This document shows positions 52,890 to 61,220 of a DNA stretch of 64,000 nt, one piece after another. Each line of letters starts with the position of its first letter. Within the stretch, counting starts at the first letter, position 1. Made by a program: the position numbers and the translations under genes. The stretch comes from RH-AL1 sp965214415 (GTDB lineage Bacteria; Pseudomonadota; Alphaproteobacteria; Rhizobiales; Beijerinckiaceae): contig CBDCBQ010000003.1 in NCBI GenBank assembly GCA_965214415.1, positions 1,116,001-1,180,000 of the forward strand, in the 5' to 3' direction. Under the pieces are notes generated by a model, which saw only the letters and a list, made by a program, of their open reading frames with translations, was not told where the DNA came from and ran no database searches.

Positions 52890-55034
52890 ATGACCGGCGT
52901 CGTCGCCAATGGCGTCTACTACAACACCGACAGCGGGCTTAGCGCGCCGAATGGGTTTCTTGATCGCCTTACGCAGGCGATGGACAATCGCGACCAATTC
53001 CGAAATACCCTGCGCGGCCTCGCGCCGGCGCTTCAGGGACAAGGCATCCCGGTTGCTTCGCCGCCGGCCGGGATCTTCTCGCAGATGCTCGGCGCCGTCG
53101 GGCTCGGATCGCAGCAGCAGCCGATGCCAACCGCCAACTCGGGCTCGGGCGGCGGCCTCGGCGCATCACCGCCTGGCGCGGGTGGCGGAGCGATCCCGCA
53201 AGGCATGCCCTCGCCCGGTGGCTCCGCTAGCACCGGTCCGTCCAGCGGCGGCATGATGGGGATGTTCGGCAACGCAATCGCCGGCATCGAGAGCAAGGGC
53301 AACGGTGATTACAGCGCCGTTGGCGCCGATACCGGCAACGGCAATCGCGCGCTCGGGCGATACCAGGTCATGGCATCGAACGTTGGTCCGTGGACGAAAG
53401 AGATCCTCGGCCAAGAGCTGACGCCACAGCAGTTTCTCGCCAACCCGCAAGCGCAGGACGCGGTCTTCGGCGGCAAGTTCGGCCAGTACCTTCAGAAGAC
53501 CGGCAGCCCCGCGGATGCGGCGTCGATGTGGTTCACCGGCCGACCTCAAGCGCAAGGCGCGAATGCGCAGGACCAGCTCGGCACCACGTGCGCGGGCTAT
53601 GGCCGCAAGTTCATGGCCGCGCTGCCCGGCGGCGGGGCCGGCGGCGGTGGGGCGCCGGGCGGGATGCCCGCGCAGGCCTCGGCCTACACGCCGACCAGCT
53701 CGGGCGACATGCCCCGCGCACCAGCCCTCGCAGCTCTCAACGGCGCGGCGCCCATGCCGATCGCGACAGCGTCTCGAGGCACGCAGCAGAACGCGCAGCC
53801 TCCGATCCCGGAGGCCCTTGGTGGTCCCGGCGGCGGCAGCGGCAGCGGCGGCAGCGCTGGCGGACCGTCGGCGCCCGGGCAGGTCATTCAAGCGCTCGTC
53901 TCCAATCCGGCAACGCGCGCGCAGGGGCAGCAGCTCTGGCAGCAGTACGCGCAGCGCGGGGCGGGCGGCGCGGGTGCGCAGGGCGGCATGAACCTTCCGG
54001 CTGGCATCTCGCCGGAGGCCCTCGCGACGATGATCAGCACGCCCGAGACGATGCAGATGGGCCTCGGTATCTTCGAGCGCATGCTCACCCCGCCGATCAC
54101 CAAGCTCGCGGCGGGCGAGAGCCTCTATGCCGGCACGCGTCTCGCCGCCACCGCGCCAAGCGGTCCGCAGAAGCTCAGCCCCGGGGAAGCCTTGGTGCCG
54201 GGCAGCGGCGGTGCGCCGATCGCAAGCGTTCCTGCCCTGCCGGTGAAGCTCGGCCCGGGCGAGGCGCTTGTCCCGCAGCAAGGCGGCGCCCCGCTCGCGT
54301 CGCTGCCGCCGACCCTGCACTTCAGCGACGTGAACGGTCATGTCGTCGGCTCGAACCCGCAGTCGGGCGCGTCGGCGGACGTGACACCGGCCGGCGTGCC
54401 CACGTCCGCCGATCTCAAGGCGACGGAAGGCACGAACTCGAACATCCTCGACAAGGTCTCGGCATCGAGGGATCAGGCGGTCTCGGCCTCGCGCACGATC
54501 GACGCCATCAACCGCCAGCAAACCGCGCTCGACCAGGGGACATTCACCGGCGGCGGCGCCGACACGAAGCTGAAGATCAGGAGCTTCGTCTCAGGCATGC
54601 TCGGCGTTCCCGACCCCGGCGTCGAGCACACGCAAGAGTTCATCGCGGCGGCGAACAGCAAGGCGGCCGAGCTCGCCAAGCAGCTTTCGAACTCGGGCCA
54701 CACGACGAACGCCGACATCAACATGGCGAAGATCATGTCTGGTGCGGATCCCAACTATTCGATGGGCGCGCTCCGGGAGATCGGCCGCGCGCAGCAGCAG
54801 CTCGCGCTCGACACGATCAACCGGCACAACACCTCGCTCGATCAGGCGTCGCAGCTCATCCCCGCGCTGGCGCAGCGGCAGAGCTTCTACAAGGTGCCGA
54901 TGCCCACCAACACGTATGACTTCGCCACCGCCGGCGCGCTTGCTCGGGCACGCGCGGCGATCGCGCAACATGTGCCTCGAGATCAGGTGATCCAGCGTCT
55001 CCAGGCTGGCGGCGTCGACCCGGGCAGGCTTTGA
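52890..55034 (+). CDS. virion protein with lytic transglycosylase-like domain
   Basis: 714 residues. Gly/Pro/Ser-rich N-terminus (to 125), then a peptidoglycan-hydrolase domain: Glu134 in IESKGNGDYSAVGADTGNGN, ALGRYQVM (154-161), VGPWTKEILG, and a C-terminal helical end at about 240. The rest is low-complexity and then a helical C-terminus (GGADTKLKIRSFVSGMLG, ALREIGRAQQQLALDTI). It is the type of protein that podophages eject to open the cell wall. The stop overlaps the next ATG. Confidence 0.65.
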   Translation: MTGVVANGVYYNTDSGLSAPNGFLDRLTQAMDNRDQFRNTLRGLAPALQGQGIPVASPPAGIFSQMLGAVGLGSQQQPMPTANSGSGGGLGASPPGAGGGAIPQGMPSPGGSASTGPSSGGMMGMFGNAIAGIESKGNGDYSAVGADTGNGNRALGRYQVMASNVGPWTKEILGQELTPQQFLANPQAQDAVFGGKFGQYLQKTGSPADAASMWFTGRPQAQGANAQDQLGTTCAGYGRKFMAALPGGGAGGGGAPGGMPAQASAYTPTSSGDMPRAPALAALNGAAPMPIATASRGTQQNAQPPIPEALGGPGGGSGSGGSAGGPSAPGQVIQALVSNPATRAQGQQLWQQYAQRGAGGAGAQGGMNLPAGISPEALATMISTPETMQMGLGIFERMLTPPITKLAAGESLYAGTRLAATAPSGPQKLSPGEALVPGSGGAPIASVPALPVKLGPGEALVPQQGGAPLASLPPTLHFSDVNGHVVGSNPQSGASADVTPAGVPTSADLKATEGTNSNILDKVSASRDQAVSASRTIDAINRQQTALDQGTFTGGGADTKLKIRSFVSGMLGVPDPGVEHTQEFIAAANSKAAELAKQLSNSGHTTNADINMAKIMSGADPNYSMGALREIGRAQQQLALDTINRHNTSLDQASQLIPALAQRQSFYKVPMPTNTYDFATAGALARARAAIAQHVPRDQVIQRLQAGGVDPGRL

Positions 55035-56680
55035 TGGCCGGCGCGGACGACATCACGTTCGACGACCTCCTGCCCGGGCAGCAGCAAGGCGCGACCCCCA
55101 CATCTCCCGCGGCAGCCCCGATGGCGAGCGCCTCGGGAGGCGCGACGCTGACGCCTGACGACATTCACTTCGGCGACCTCGTGCCGCCGCCGCCGTCGGT
55201 CGGCGCCGATGCCGCGAAGGCTGGCGCGGTCGGCGTCGGCAGGGGGGTGCTCGGCCTCTTCGGGGGAGCGGGCGATATGCTCGACCTCGCTGGCAACGCC
55301 GCCGAGTACGTCACGCAGCGCGGGCTCAAGGCGGTGGGCGCGTTGCCCTCCGGAGTGACGCCGCAATCCTTTGGCGATATCGCCGACAGCAACAGGAAGC
55401 TGAACGAAGGAACGAACATTCTCCCGCGCACGGAGGACCTCACCAAGGCCGTGGAACAGCAAACGGGCGCCTTCTACCAGCCTCAAACCACGGCGGGGAA
55501 GTACGCGCAGACGGTCGGTGAGTTCTTGCCCGGCGCGATGCTGATGCCCGGCAACGCGGCGGCCAATGCGCTCCGGCTCGGTGTTGCGCCCGCCGTCGCC
55601 TCGGAAGCGGCGGGACAGGCCTCGCAGGGAACGGGGTACGAGGGGCCTGCCCGGATCGCCGCGGCGATCGCGGCCGGAAGCCTGTCGGGGCTTGCGCAGC
55701 GCGCCGTGACGCCATTCCCGATCTCGCCCGAGCGGCAAGCGATGGTCGGCACGCTTCAGCAAGAGGGCGTCCCGCTGACCGCCGGCCAGGTGACGGGGAG
55801 CCGCCCGCTGCGATACGCCGAGAGCGTGCTCTCAGACACGCCAGGAGCCGGCGGCCGCGCCGGCGCGATCGACGAAGCGCAGCGCGGAGCCTTCACCGCG
55901 GCGGCGCTCAAGCGCATCGGGATCGACGCCAACAGCGCCGGGCCGGATGTCCTCGCCGGCGCCAAGCAGGCGATCGGCAACCAGTTCAACATCCTGTCGG
56001 GGCGCAACACCGCGACCTTTGACCCGCAGTTCGGGCAGGACGTCGGCAAGGTCCTGAACGACTACGACGGCATGACGCTGCCGAACCAGCAAGCGCCGAT
56101 CGTGCAGAAGACGATCGACGGTTTCTCGCAGCTCGGCGGCTCGATGCCCGGCACGCAATATCAGGCGGTGCGGTCCAACCTGGACAAGGCCGCGCGCGGC
56201 GTCACGCAAGCCAACCCGCCGCTGTCGCAAGCTCTGTTCGGGCTCCGCAACGCGCTCGACGGGGCGATGACGCGCTCGATCACGCCGGAGGATGCGAGCG
56301 CCTGGCAGGATGCTCGGGACCAGAGGCGCAATTGGAAGGTGATCCAGCAAGCGGCCACGGGAGCCGGAGAAAACGCCGCGCAGGGCAATATTTCGCCGGC
56401 CGCGCTTCGGAGCGCGGCGGTCGGGCAGAACCGAGGCGCCTACGCGACGGGCGAAGGCGACTTCGCGGACCTCGCTCGAGCCGGCGTCGGCGTGATGTCG
56501 CCGCTGCCGAATAGCGGCACAGCGCCGCGCATGGCCATCCAGCACGCCATGAGTCAGACCACCAGCGATCGCGCCGACCACCGCGCCACCCATGTTCGCG
56601 AGATGTCGCTGGGCACGCTCGATCGGCTGCTGCTTTCGAACGAAGCGCGGAATTCGATACCGGCTCAAGCGCCGCAGTAG
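55034..56680 (+). CDS. large phage virion/ejection protein
   Basis: 548 residues from ATG 55034, which overlaps the previous stop by one base (TGATG). The N-terminus ADDITFDDLLPGQQQ and a second copy-like DDIHFGDLVPPPPS are followed by a Gly/Ala hydrophobic stretch (AGAVGVGRGVLGLFGGAGDM) and a long helical region. Ejection proteins with this layout are known from P22-like and related phages. The last 40 residues (RADHRATHVREMS) look unlike the rest and may be a frameshifted end. Three genes, 51848 to 56680, form one set. Confidence 0.6.
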   Translation: MAGADDITFDDLLPGQQQGATPTSPAAAPMASASGGATLTPDDIHFGDLVPPPPSVGADAAKAGAVGVGRGVLGLFGGAGDMLDLAGNAAEYVTQRGLKAVGALPSGVTPQSFGDIADSNRKLNEGTNILPRTEDLTKAVEQQTGAFYQPQTTAGKYAQTVGEFLPGAMLMPGNAAANALRLGVAPAVASEAAGQASQGTGYEGPARIAAAIAAGSLSGLAQRAVTPFPISPERQAMVGTLQQEGVPLTAGQVTGSRPLRYAESVLSDTPGAGGRAGAIDEAQRGAFTAAALKRIGIDANSAGPDVLAGAKQAIGNQFNILSGRNTATFDPQFGQDVGKVLNDYDGMTLPNQQAPIVQKTIDGFSQLGGSMPGTQYQAVRSNLDKAARGVTQANPPLSQALFGLRNALDGAMTRSITPEDASAWQDARDQRRNWKVIQQAATGAGENAAQGNISPAALRSAAVGQNRGAYATGEGDFADLARAGVGVMSPLPNSGTAPRMAIQHAMSQTTSDRADHRATHVREMSLGTLDRLLLSNEARNSIPAQAPQ

Positions 56681-56827
56681 ATCGAATAGGGCCGAGAGCA
56701 CTTTCGTGACGACAGCCGCCGTGGCGATGCCGACCAGCATGACGGCGAAGGTGTTCTTTTCGCCGCCTTGAACGCCGCCGAACAACACCGCACCGATGAT
56801 CACAGTCTGAAGGAGCTTCCATCCCAT
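55832..56827 (-). CDS. possible small membrane protein at the start of a long antisense frame
   Basis: On the minus strand, ATG 56827 opens MGWKLLQTVIIGAVLFGGVQ and continues through a second hydrophobic stretch (FAVMLVGIATAAVVTKVLSAL). These 55 or so residues look like a two-helix phage membrane protein. The frame then runs on against the virion gene to 55,832, where it is only shadow. A real gene would end near 56,640, possibly after a lost stop. Doubtful. Confidence 0.25.
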   Translation of the reverse strand: MGWKLLQTVIIGAVLFGGVQGGEKNTFAVMLVGIATAAVVTKVLSALFDLLRRLSRYRIPRFVRKQQPIERAQRHLANMGGAVVGAIAGGLTHGVLDGHARRCAAIRQRRHHADAGSSEVREVAFARRVGASVLPDRRAPKRGRRNIALRGVFSGSRGRLLDHLPIAPLVPSILPGARILRRDRARHRPVERVAEPEQSLRQRRVGLRDAARGLVQVGPHRLILRAGHRAAELRETVDRLLHDRRLLVRQRHAVVVVQDLADVLPELRVKGRGVAPRQDVELVADRLLGAGEDIRPGAVGVDPDALERRRGEGSALRFVDRAGAAAGSWRV

Positions 56828-56980
56828 CAGGGCTAACTCTTTGGGGAAGGGGAAGGGCTCAGAACATGGCGATGCCGGCGACAGACGATGCAGATCTCGT
56901 CGCCTGAACGAAGATGGGCAGCACGTCTCCCGTCGTCGAGCCCCGGCGATGTATCAAGCCGCCGACTATGGGAGAACGCA

Positions 56981-57148
56981 TTGGACAGCGAAGTGAGGAT
57001 CAAAGCCGAGGCTCGCCGCAGCGTGGGCGATCGCCTGTCGTCTTGGCTTGTCGATGCGGAGCACGTGATCTCGCAAGCCGACAGGCGGCAGATCGCGGCA
57101 CTTGCCGCCGAACTCACCGGCCGGCGCGTGCGGGGAGCAAGACGATAG
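56981..57148 (+). CDS. small hypothetical protein
   Basis: 55 residues from TTG 56981, with GGGAGAA directly upstream. The sequence (LDSEVRIKAEARRSVGDRLS then ADRRQIAALAAELTGRRV) is charged and helical. The frame extends upstream to 56888 without protein character. No family known. Confidence 0.35.
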   Translation: MDSEVRIKAEARRSVGDRLSSWLVDAEHVISQADRRQIAALAAELTGRRVRGARR

Positions 57149-57242
57149 TGCTCGGTCGCGAAGCAGTGGACTAGGCGCAGGACAACGGGAATTGGCGCGA
57201 GTATCGCAGTGGCCGGTGCTGCTGTGGCGGATGAGGCTCAAT

Positions 57243-57473
57243 ATGATCAAGACTGGGGCATCTCGGCGAGGCGTGTCTTACAGCGAGACGACAGACGGCC
57301 GCATTTACGCAGTTCGCATTTTCCCCGAGCGGCGGCTCGACGGTTCCAAATCAAGGCGGCGAACGTGGGAGATATCGGTACGGCGACCCAAGCCGATCTT
57401 TTTGGCTTGTGGAACGGCTGGCTCGGAGGAAGAGGCAAGAGCCGTGGTGGCGTCACTTATGCGCAACTGTTAG
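57243..57473 (+). CDS. small hypothetical protein
   Basis: 76 residues from ATG 57243 (ATG 57231 possible). SRRGVSYSETTDGRIYAVRI starts a beta-rich protein that ends SEEEARAVVASLMRNC. It is basic. Unknown function; it lies in the accessory part behind the virion genes. Confidence 0.4.
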   Translation: MIKTGASRRGVSYSETTDGRIYAVRIFPERRLDGSKSRRRTWEISVRRPKPIFLACGTAGSEEEARAVVASLMRNC

Positions 57474-58102
57474 CAGGTGCGCCTTGCTAGATCTTGCTGC
57501 AGCAGGGGCCGGTCAGCCGGGAGACAAATCGCCGTCGGTAGCTTCGGTCCTCACAATCTACTTTGGTCTAATTTCCCTACATCGGCCACAGTGATTAATA
57601 GCCGAAATGTGGCATAGTGTGACGGTGGAGAAACTGATGTGGGCGCCGAGTACCGAACTTTTGCAGCGCCTTCGCGACTTGATGACTCGTTCGACTGCTC
57701 GGCGCATTGACATCTCTCGCGCCGTCTCGAAAAAGGGCCCGGCGATACCGTCGAGGCCCACTCCTCTACGTGAGGGCAGCGACCTCTTAGGGCCTCGGTA
57801 GCGGGCGACGATGCTGCGATTGGGTCGCGGGGGCTCGATGGCGGCCAGTGAAGCTTGCTGTGCTCTCAAGGTTTCCGCGCGAGCCATTTCGCCCATTCCA
57901 AGGACATCGCGACCCCTTTAGTCTAGGTGAACTCTTTAGCCGCCTTGACGACGCTAGGCCAACTGACATCGTGATCGCCACCCACGAGCAGCTCATATCT
58001 TCACAATTTACTATAACTTTTAAGCAAATTTTCATAAAAACTTTGAACCAGATGATTATTGTGGCTATTAGGCCATCTTGATTACTTTGGAAGAAGTTGA
58101 TA
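57474..58102. other. AT-richer stretch without a convincing gene
   Basis: 629 bases with visibly lower GC, especially 57,990-58,100. Two weak open frames on the plus strand (57607-57801, 57848-58081) have no recognisable domain or good start; the second has a Phe/Ile-rich C-terminus from AT-rich codons. No RNA fold stands out by eye. It may hold the promoter for the gene at 58103. Confidence 0.4.
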
Positions 58103-58378
58103 ATGACGCGTTTTCTTTTTATTTTATTGTCCGCCTCAACGACAATGTTGATGACAAGCGGGTGCGCCTATGCCGCAGATGGTGAAGGCTGCTTTCAATG
58201 TAGGCTGCACAGCGAATGTCCACTTCCGAGTTTTGCGGAATTGAGCCGATGTATGACCGGCGGGAAGGCGCCCGAAACCGACGCAGACAAGCCCAAAGCT
58301 GCCGACCGAACCTGGAAGGAAACATGCTGTGGGCGCATCAGAGCGTCGGAGCCAGACCGTGCACCCGAGAAGCCGTGA
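58103..58378 (+). CDS. small exported Cys-rich protein
   Basis: 91 residues from ATG 58103 with GAAG about 10 bases upstream. Signal peptide MTRFLFILLSASTTMLMTSG ends near CAYA; the Cys there could be lipidated, though the box is weak. Mature part has six further Cys (EGCFQCRLHSEC, SRCMTGG, TCCGR), suggesting disulfides or metal. Base composition is mixed. Unknown; a moron-like gene. Confidence 0.5.
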   Translation: MTRFLFILLSASTTMLMTSGCAYAADGEGCFQCRLHSECPLPSFAELSRCMTGGKAPETDADKPKAADRTWKETCCGRIRASEPDRAPEKP

Positions 58379-58456
58379 CGACCTTTAAAGAGCCCTGGCA
58401 TATCCTTCGCCGGCAACACGACTGAGAGGGGTCAGAAAGCCGACGAGGTTCCATTC

Positions 58457-58738
58457 ATGAACGGCAACGCGAGAGGTCGTGTTAGATCGATACACTATTT
58501 TACCCCAAGTGACCGTATTGAAGTCAAAACGCGCCCGGTTGTGCGACGCGGCATCGGTCGCGGAGCTAGCGAATGGGGCTGGGAAGCCGGATTGTGGCGG
58601 GGCAAAAAGTGGATCGTGATCGGATGCGGGTCGACTGCTGGAGATCGCGACGCCGCGCTCTGTGACGCCATACAGACGATAGAAGCGGCAAGGGAAGCCT
58701 TGCCCACCATTTCTCCACAGCCGGGCGGTCCATCTTAA
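58457..58738 (+). CDS. small hypothetical protein
   Basis: 93 residues from ATG 58457: IHYFTPSDRIEVKTRPVVRR, then GASEWGWEAGLWRGKKWIVI. A single beta-sheet domain is likely. A similar small basic protein lies at 57243 but no clear homology is seen. Convergent with the XRE repressor. Confidence 0.45.
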   Translation: MNGNARGRVRSIHYFTPSDRIEVKTRPVVRRGIGRGASEWGWEAGLWRGKKWIVIGCGSTAGDRDAALCDAIQTIEAAREALPTISPQPGGPS

Positions 58739-58753
58739 ACTCGGACTCTGTCT

Positions 58754-59008
58754 CTAACCGGATCCACTCTTTAGCCTCACACCCGCGCCTCCGCCGTTCT
58801 CCGGGATGAACTCGACGCCAGCAGCCTCAAGAGCCTTCACCACCGAGCTGACATTCTCATAGCTGCCCCGGACCGGACCATCTGTGCCCTCCATCCTCCG
58901 AAGTGTCGCAATCGAGACAGAAGCCCTCGCGCTCAAGTCCTGCTGCTCGATCTTTAGTAAAGCTCGAGCTGCCCTGAGTTGCGCTGCGGTGATGCCGGAC
59001 GGCGTCAT
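58754..59008 (-). CDS. XRE-family repressor
   Basis: 84 residues: an HTH_3 domain (ITAAQLRAARALLKIEQQDL, SARASVSIATLRRMEGTDG) and a short C-terminus (ALEAAGVEFIPENGGGAGVR) in the pattern of small alphaproteobacterial XRE proteins that follow the YozG/DUF type. It is divergent from the genes at 59106 onward. Two GCTC-N6-GAGC palindromes between them should be its operators. It probably represses both directions. Confidence 0.75.
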   Translation of the reverse strand: MTPSGITAAQLRAARALLKIEQQDLSARASVSIATLRRMEGTDGPVRGSYENVSSVVKALEAAGVEFIPENGGGAGVRLKSGSG

Positions 59009-59018
59009 GATATCTATC

Positions 59019-59069
59019 GCTCGATTATGAGCTATTCCTATTGACAGCTCACTCTTGAGCGGTTTATAT
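59019..59069 (+). promoter_or_regulatory. rightward promoter with two operator palindromes
   Basis: Two palindromes, GCTC-GATTAT-GAGC (59019-59032) and GCTC-ACTCTT-GAGC (59047-59060), lie 28 bp apart centre to centre, on one face of the helix. A sigma70 promoter fits: TTGACA (59041-59046), 17 bases, TTATAT (59064-59069); the second palindrome lies between these boxes. On the other strand CATAAT lies within the first palindrome and may be the repressor's own -10. Binding by the XRE protein is inferred. Confidence 0.6.
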
Positions 59070-59105
59070 CATTGGAGCGATAAAGCTTCAACTGGTACCG
59101 ACCAC

Positions 59106-59435
59106 GTGTCCACCACCTTCGACCGCGCCACCATCTTCCGAGACGCTCACAGCCAAGCGCGCCGCTTGCTGACCTACGGCTGCTTTCGCGGCACCTATCG
59201 GCAGGCCCTCGCCGCCGGCCTCCGCCTCGCGTGGCAGGGTGCCAAGGCCGCTCGTGAGGAAGCCGAGTGGCAGGCCGCACAGCCGCAGATCCCCGCCGAC
59301 GTCGTCGAGCGCATCGCCGAGATGCGCGCCGACGCTTGGTTCGAGCCCATCACCAGCGCCGGCAACGCGCGCTACTCCGCCATCCTCGCTCAGGCGCGGG
59401 ACATCGAGGATGCGGCACGCGCCGCTCTGTCATGA
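59106..59435 (+). CDS. conserved prophage hypothetical protein
   Basis: 109 residues from GTG 59106. A TTG at 59055 would overlap the -10 box, so the later start is preferred. TTFDRATIFRDAHSQARRLL and ALAAGLRLAWQGAKAAREEA are helical motifs also found in Hyphomicrobiales prophages. It is the first gene behind the XRE-controlled promoter. No function known. Confidence 0.5.
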   Translation: MSTTFDRATIFRDAHSQARRLLTYGCFRGTYRQALAAGLRLAWQGAKAAREEAEWQAAQPQIPADVVERIAEMRADAWFEPITSAGNARYSAILAQARDIEDAARAALS

Positions 59436-59455
59436 CCACCACAACGGGACCGAAC

Positions 59456-59647
59456 ATGCGCACCTAAGCCGTCGACTGCCGACCGCCTGCGATCTCCCGC
59501 CGTGCCTTTCTGCGGGCGATAGGTCTCGCGTCCGCCTGCAGGCTCCATCCGATCGCCGCCCGCTTCACCGCCATCGCCGACGATCTCGTCTGGCTGATGC
59601 GCTGGTGCTCGCGCGGCCCCGCCCCGAGCTTCGCCAGCCCGGCTTGA
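59456..59647 (+). pseudogene. Tat-signal-type small protein remnant
   Basis: ATG 59456 is followed by two codons and a TAA. The same frame then reads on to TGA 59645-59647: AISRRAFLRAIGLASACRLH and DDLVWLMRWC. The SRRAFLRAIGLAS stretch is like the twin-arginine starts of the three genes that follow, so this may be a dead member of that group, or one with a start not recognised. Confidence 0.35.
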
Positions 59648-59702
59648 CGATCACCGCGCCGGCCCGGCGCAAGCCCACCACCACAACCGAAGGGGACCGA
59701 CC

Positions 59703-59984
59703 ATGAAGACGACCACCACCATCCGCGAGAGGATCGCCGTCCGCGCCTACTATGCCTGGCAGAACGGCTCGACGGCTTCGGCCGACACGAACTGGCTCGA
59801 GGCCGAGGCGATCGAGCTGGCCTACGCCGAACGCCGCGCCGCGACCGCTAGGAAGGCGGCGGAGACCCGCAAGGTGAATGCGATGCTCGCCGTGCCAAAG
59901 GGCGCCAAGCCTGCGCTCGTGGCGCCCATCCTGACGATCGCCACAACGCGCCGCCCGAGCGTCCGCCGAGCCGCCGCGCACTGA
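59703..59984 (+). CDS. small DUF2934-like protein
   Basis: 93 residues. IRERIAVRAYYAWQNGSTAS followed by WLEAEAIEL matches the DUF2934 pattern (IRxRAYxxW...G...WLxAE). The C-terminus is basic and Ala-rich. Preceded by GGGGACC. Unknown role; second gene of the rightward run. Confidence 0.5.
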   Translation: MKTTTTIRERIAVRAYYAWQNGSTASADTNWLEAEAIELAYAERRAATARKAAETRKVNAMLAVPKGAKPALVAPILTIATTRRPSVRRAAAH

Positions 59985-60072
59985 CGCGAGCCCGATGATC
60001 TAAGCTGAGCGCCAGCGCGCGCAGCTACCGCCCACCGACCGACCACCACCATCATCACCAGGAGCTACAACG

Positions 60073-60750
60073 ATGAGCACCGCCTCAGCGAACGCCACCG
60101 CCTTGTCCGATCGACGCCACTTCCTTTCGACCGTCGCCGCCGCCGGCTCGCTGATCCTTCCGGCCATCCCCGCGCTGGCACAGACGCCCGGTCCGATCGA
60201 GACGATGTACGCCGATCACCTCCGCCTCGAGGCAGCGCTGGACGCCGCCTGTATGGTCGTCATGGACGCCGAGGAGCGGTACGAGGAGCCGGATCGTCCG
60301 AAGTGGCACCCCGCCACCGCCGAGGGCGGCTACGAGATCATCCCGACCTCCCCCGGGCGCGGCAGGGCGCTTCTCGACATCGGCGACAAGAACGTCGCCT
60401 ACCTGCGCGAGCTGATATCAAAGGAGTTCGATCTCGACGACGTGGACGGCTTCGGCGAGGCCCGGGCCAAAGTTGCCAAGAGGACGCTCGCCGAGATCAA
60501 GGCGTGGAAGGCCGAGGACCAGCGCCGCCGCGACGCCGCCGGCCTCACCATCGCGCTAGCCGCGGAGCAGGAGATCGTTTCGGAAGACGCGTCGCGATGC
60601 GCGGCCATCTTCGCGCTCAAGGCGACGACATTCCGCGAGTTGGCCTTTCAAGCCGCGATCCTCGACGTCGACTGGCACCAGGCGCGAGCCGAGCGCGTGC
60701 TCGAGCGCCTCGTCGAGCTTGCCGGCGTCTCGCCCAGCAGCTTGGCTTGA
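60073..60750 (+). CDS. twin-arginine-signal protein, unknown
   Basis: 225 residues. SDRRHFLSTVAAAGSLILPA is a Tat-type signal (RR-x-F-L, hydrophobic stretch, ALA-Q cleavage). The mature part is helical and charged, with no metal ligands in a pattern, e.g. DKNVAYLRELISKEFDLDDV. It is the first intact member of the Tat group; AGGAG precedes ATG 60073. The partners at 60762 and 61213 share the layout but little sequence. Confidence 0.55.
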   Translation: MSTASANATALSDRRHFLSTVAAAGSLILPAIPALAQTPGPIETMYADHLRLEAALDAACMVVMDAEERYEEPDRPKWHPATAEGGYEIIPTSPGRGRALLDIGDKNVAYLRELISKEFDLDDVDGFGEARAKVAKRTLAEIKAWKAEDQRRRDAAGLTIALAAEQEIVSEDASRCAAIFALKATTFRELAFQAAILDVDWHQARAERVLERLVELAGVSPSSLA

Positions 60751-60761
60751 GGAGAGAGCCC

Positions 60762-61220
60762 ATGTCGCAGACCCTCACCCGCCGCAGCCTCGTCAAGGCC
60801 ACTCCCGCCGCCGTCCTGGCCGTTGCCCTCCCGGCGATCGCGCTCGCCGCGGGCGCACATTTAGACGCCGCGCTCCTCGCGCTGCGCGAGCCCTATGAGC
60901 GCACACTTGCCGGCATCGAAGTTGTCAGCCCGGCCCACACCCGCGCCGAAGACGCCTTCTTCGCCGCAAGGCAGGCACAGCCGCATCTCGACGAGTGCGC
61001 ATTGAGAAAGGCCACCGGTCTCGAGCGGGCCGAGCGGATCTACAATGCCGCAGTCGACGCGAACACCGATATCATTTGCCAGGTCGCGGAGACGCCTGCG
61101 CGCACGATCGAAGGGCTCTTCTTCAAGGCCCGGGTCGCCGAGCAGGAGGACTACAATCCTGACGTCGCGGCCTCGATCGTCGACGACCTCAACGCAATGG
61201 CGGGAGGAGCGAATGCGTGA
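60762..61220 (+). CDS. twin-arginine-signal protein, unknown
   Basis: 152 residues, GGAGAGAG upstream. LTRRSLVKATPAAVLAVALP and ALAAG form the signal; the mature protein is all-helical with RAEDAFFAARQAQPHLDECA and TPARTIEGLFFKARVAEQED. The pattern TPA-T-I-x-G-L-x-x-KA also occurs in the next protein (IPAATIAGLAVKARIVAHEF), so these two are paralogues. Confidence 0.6.
   Translation: MSQTLTRRSLVKATPAAVLAVALPAIALAAGAHLDAALLALREPYERTLAGIEVVSPAHTRAEDAFFAARQAQPHLDECALRKATGLERAERIYNAAVDANTDIICQVAETPARTIEGLFFKARVAEQEDYNPDVAASIVDDLNAMAGGANA

Noticed and set aside
52890..55034. Host cell-wall lytic transglycosylase
   Set aside because: Gly-rich flanks, length and neighbours are those of an ejected virion protein, not of a periplasmic housekeeping enzyme.
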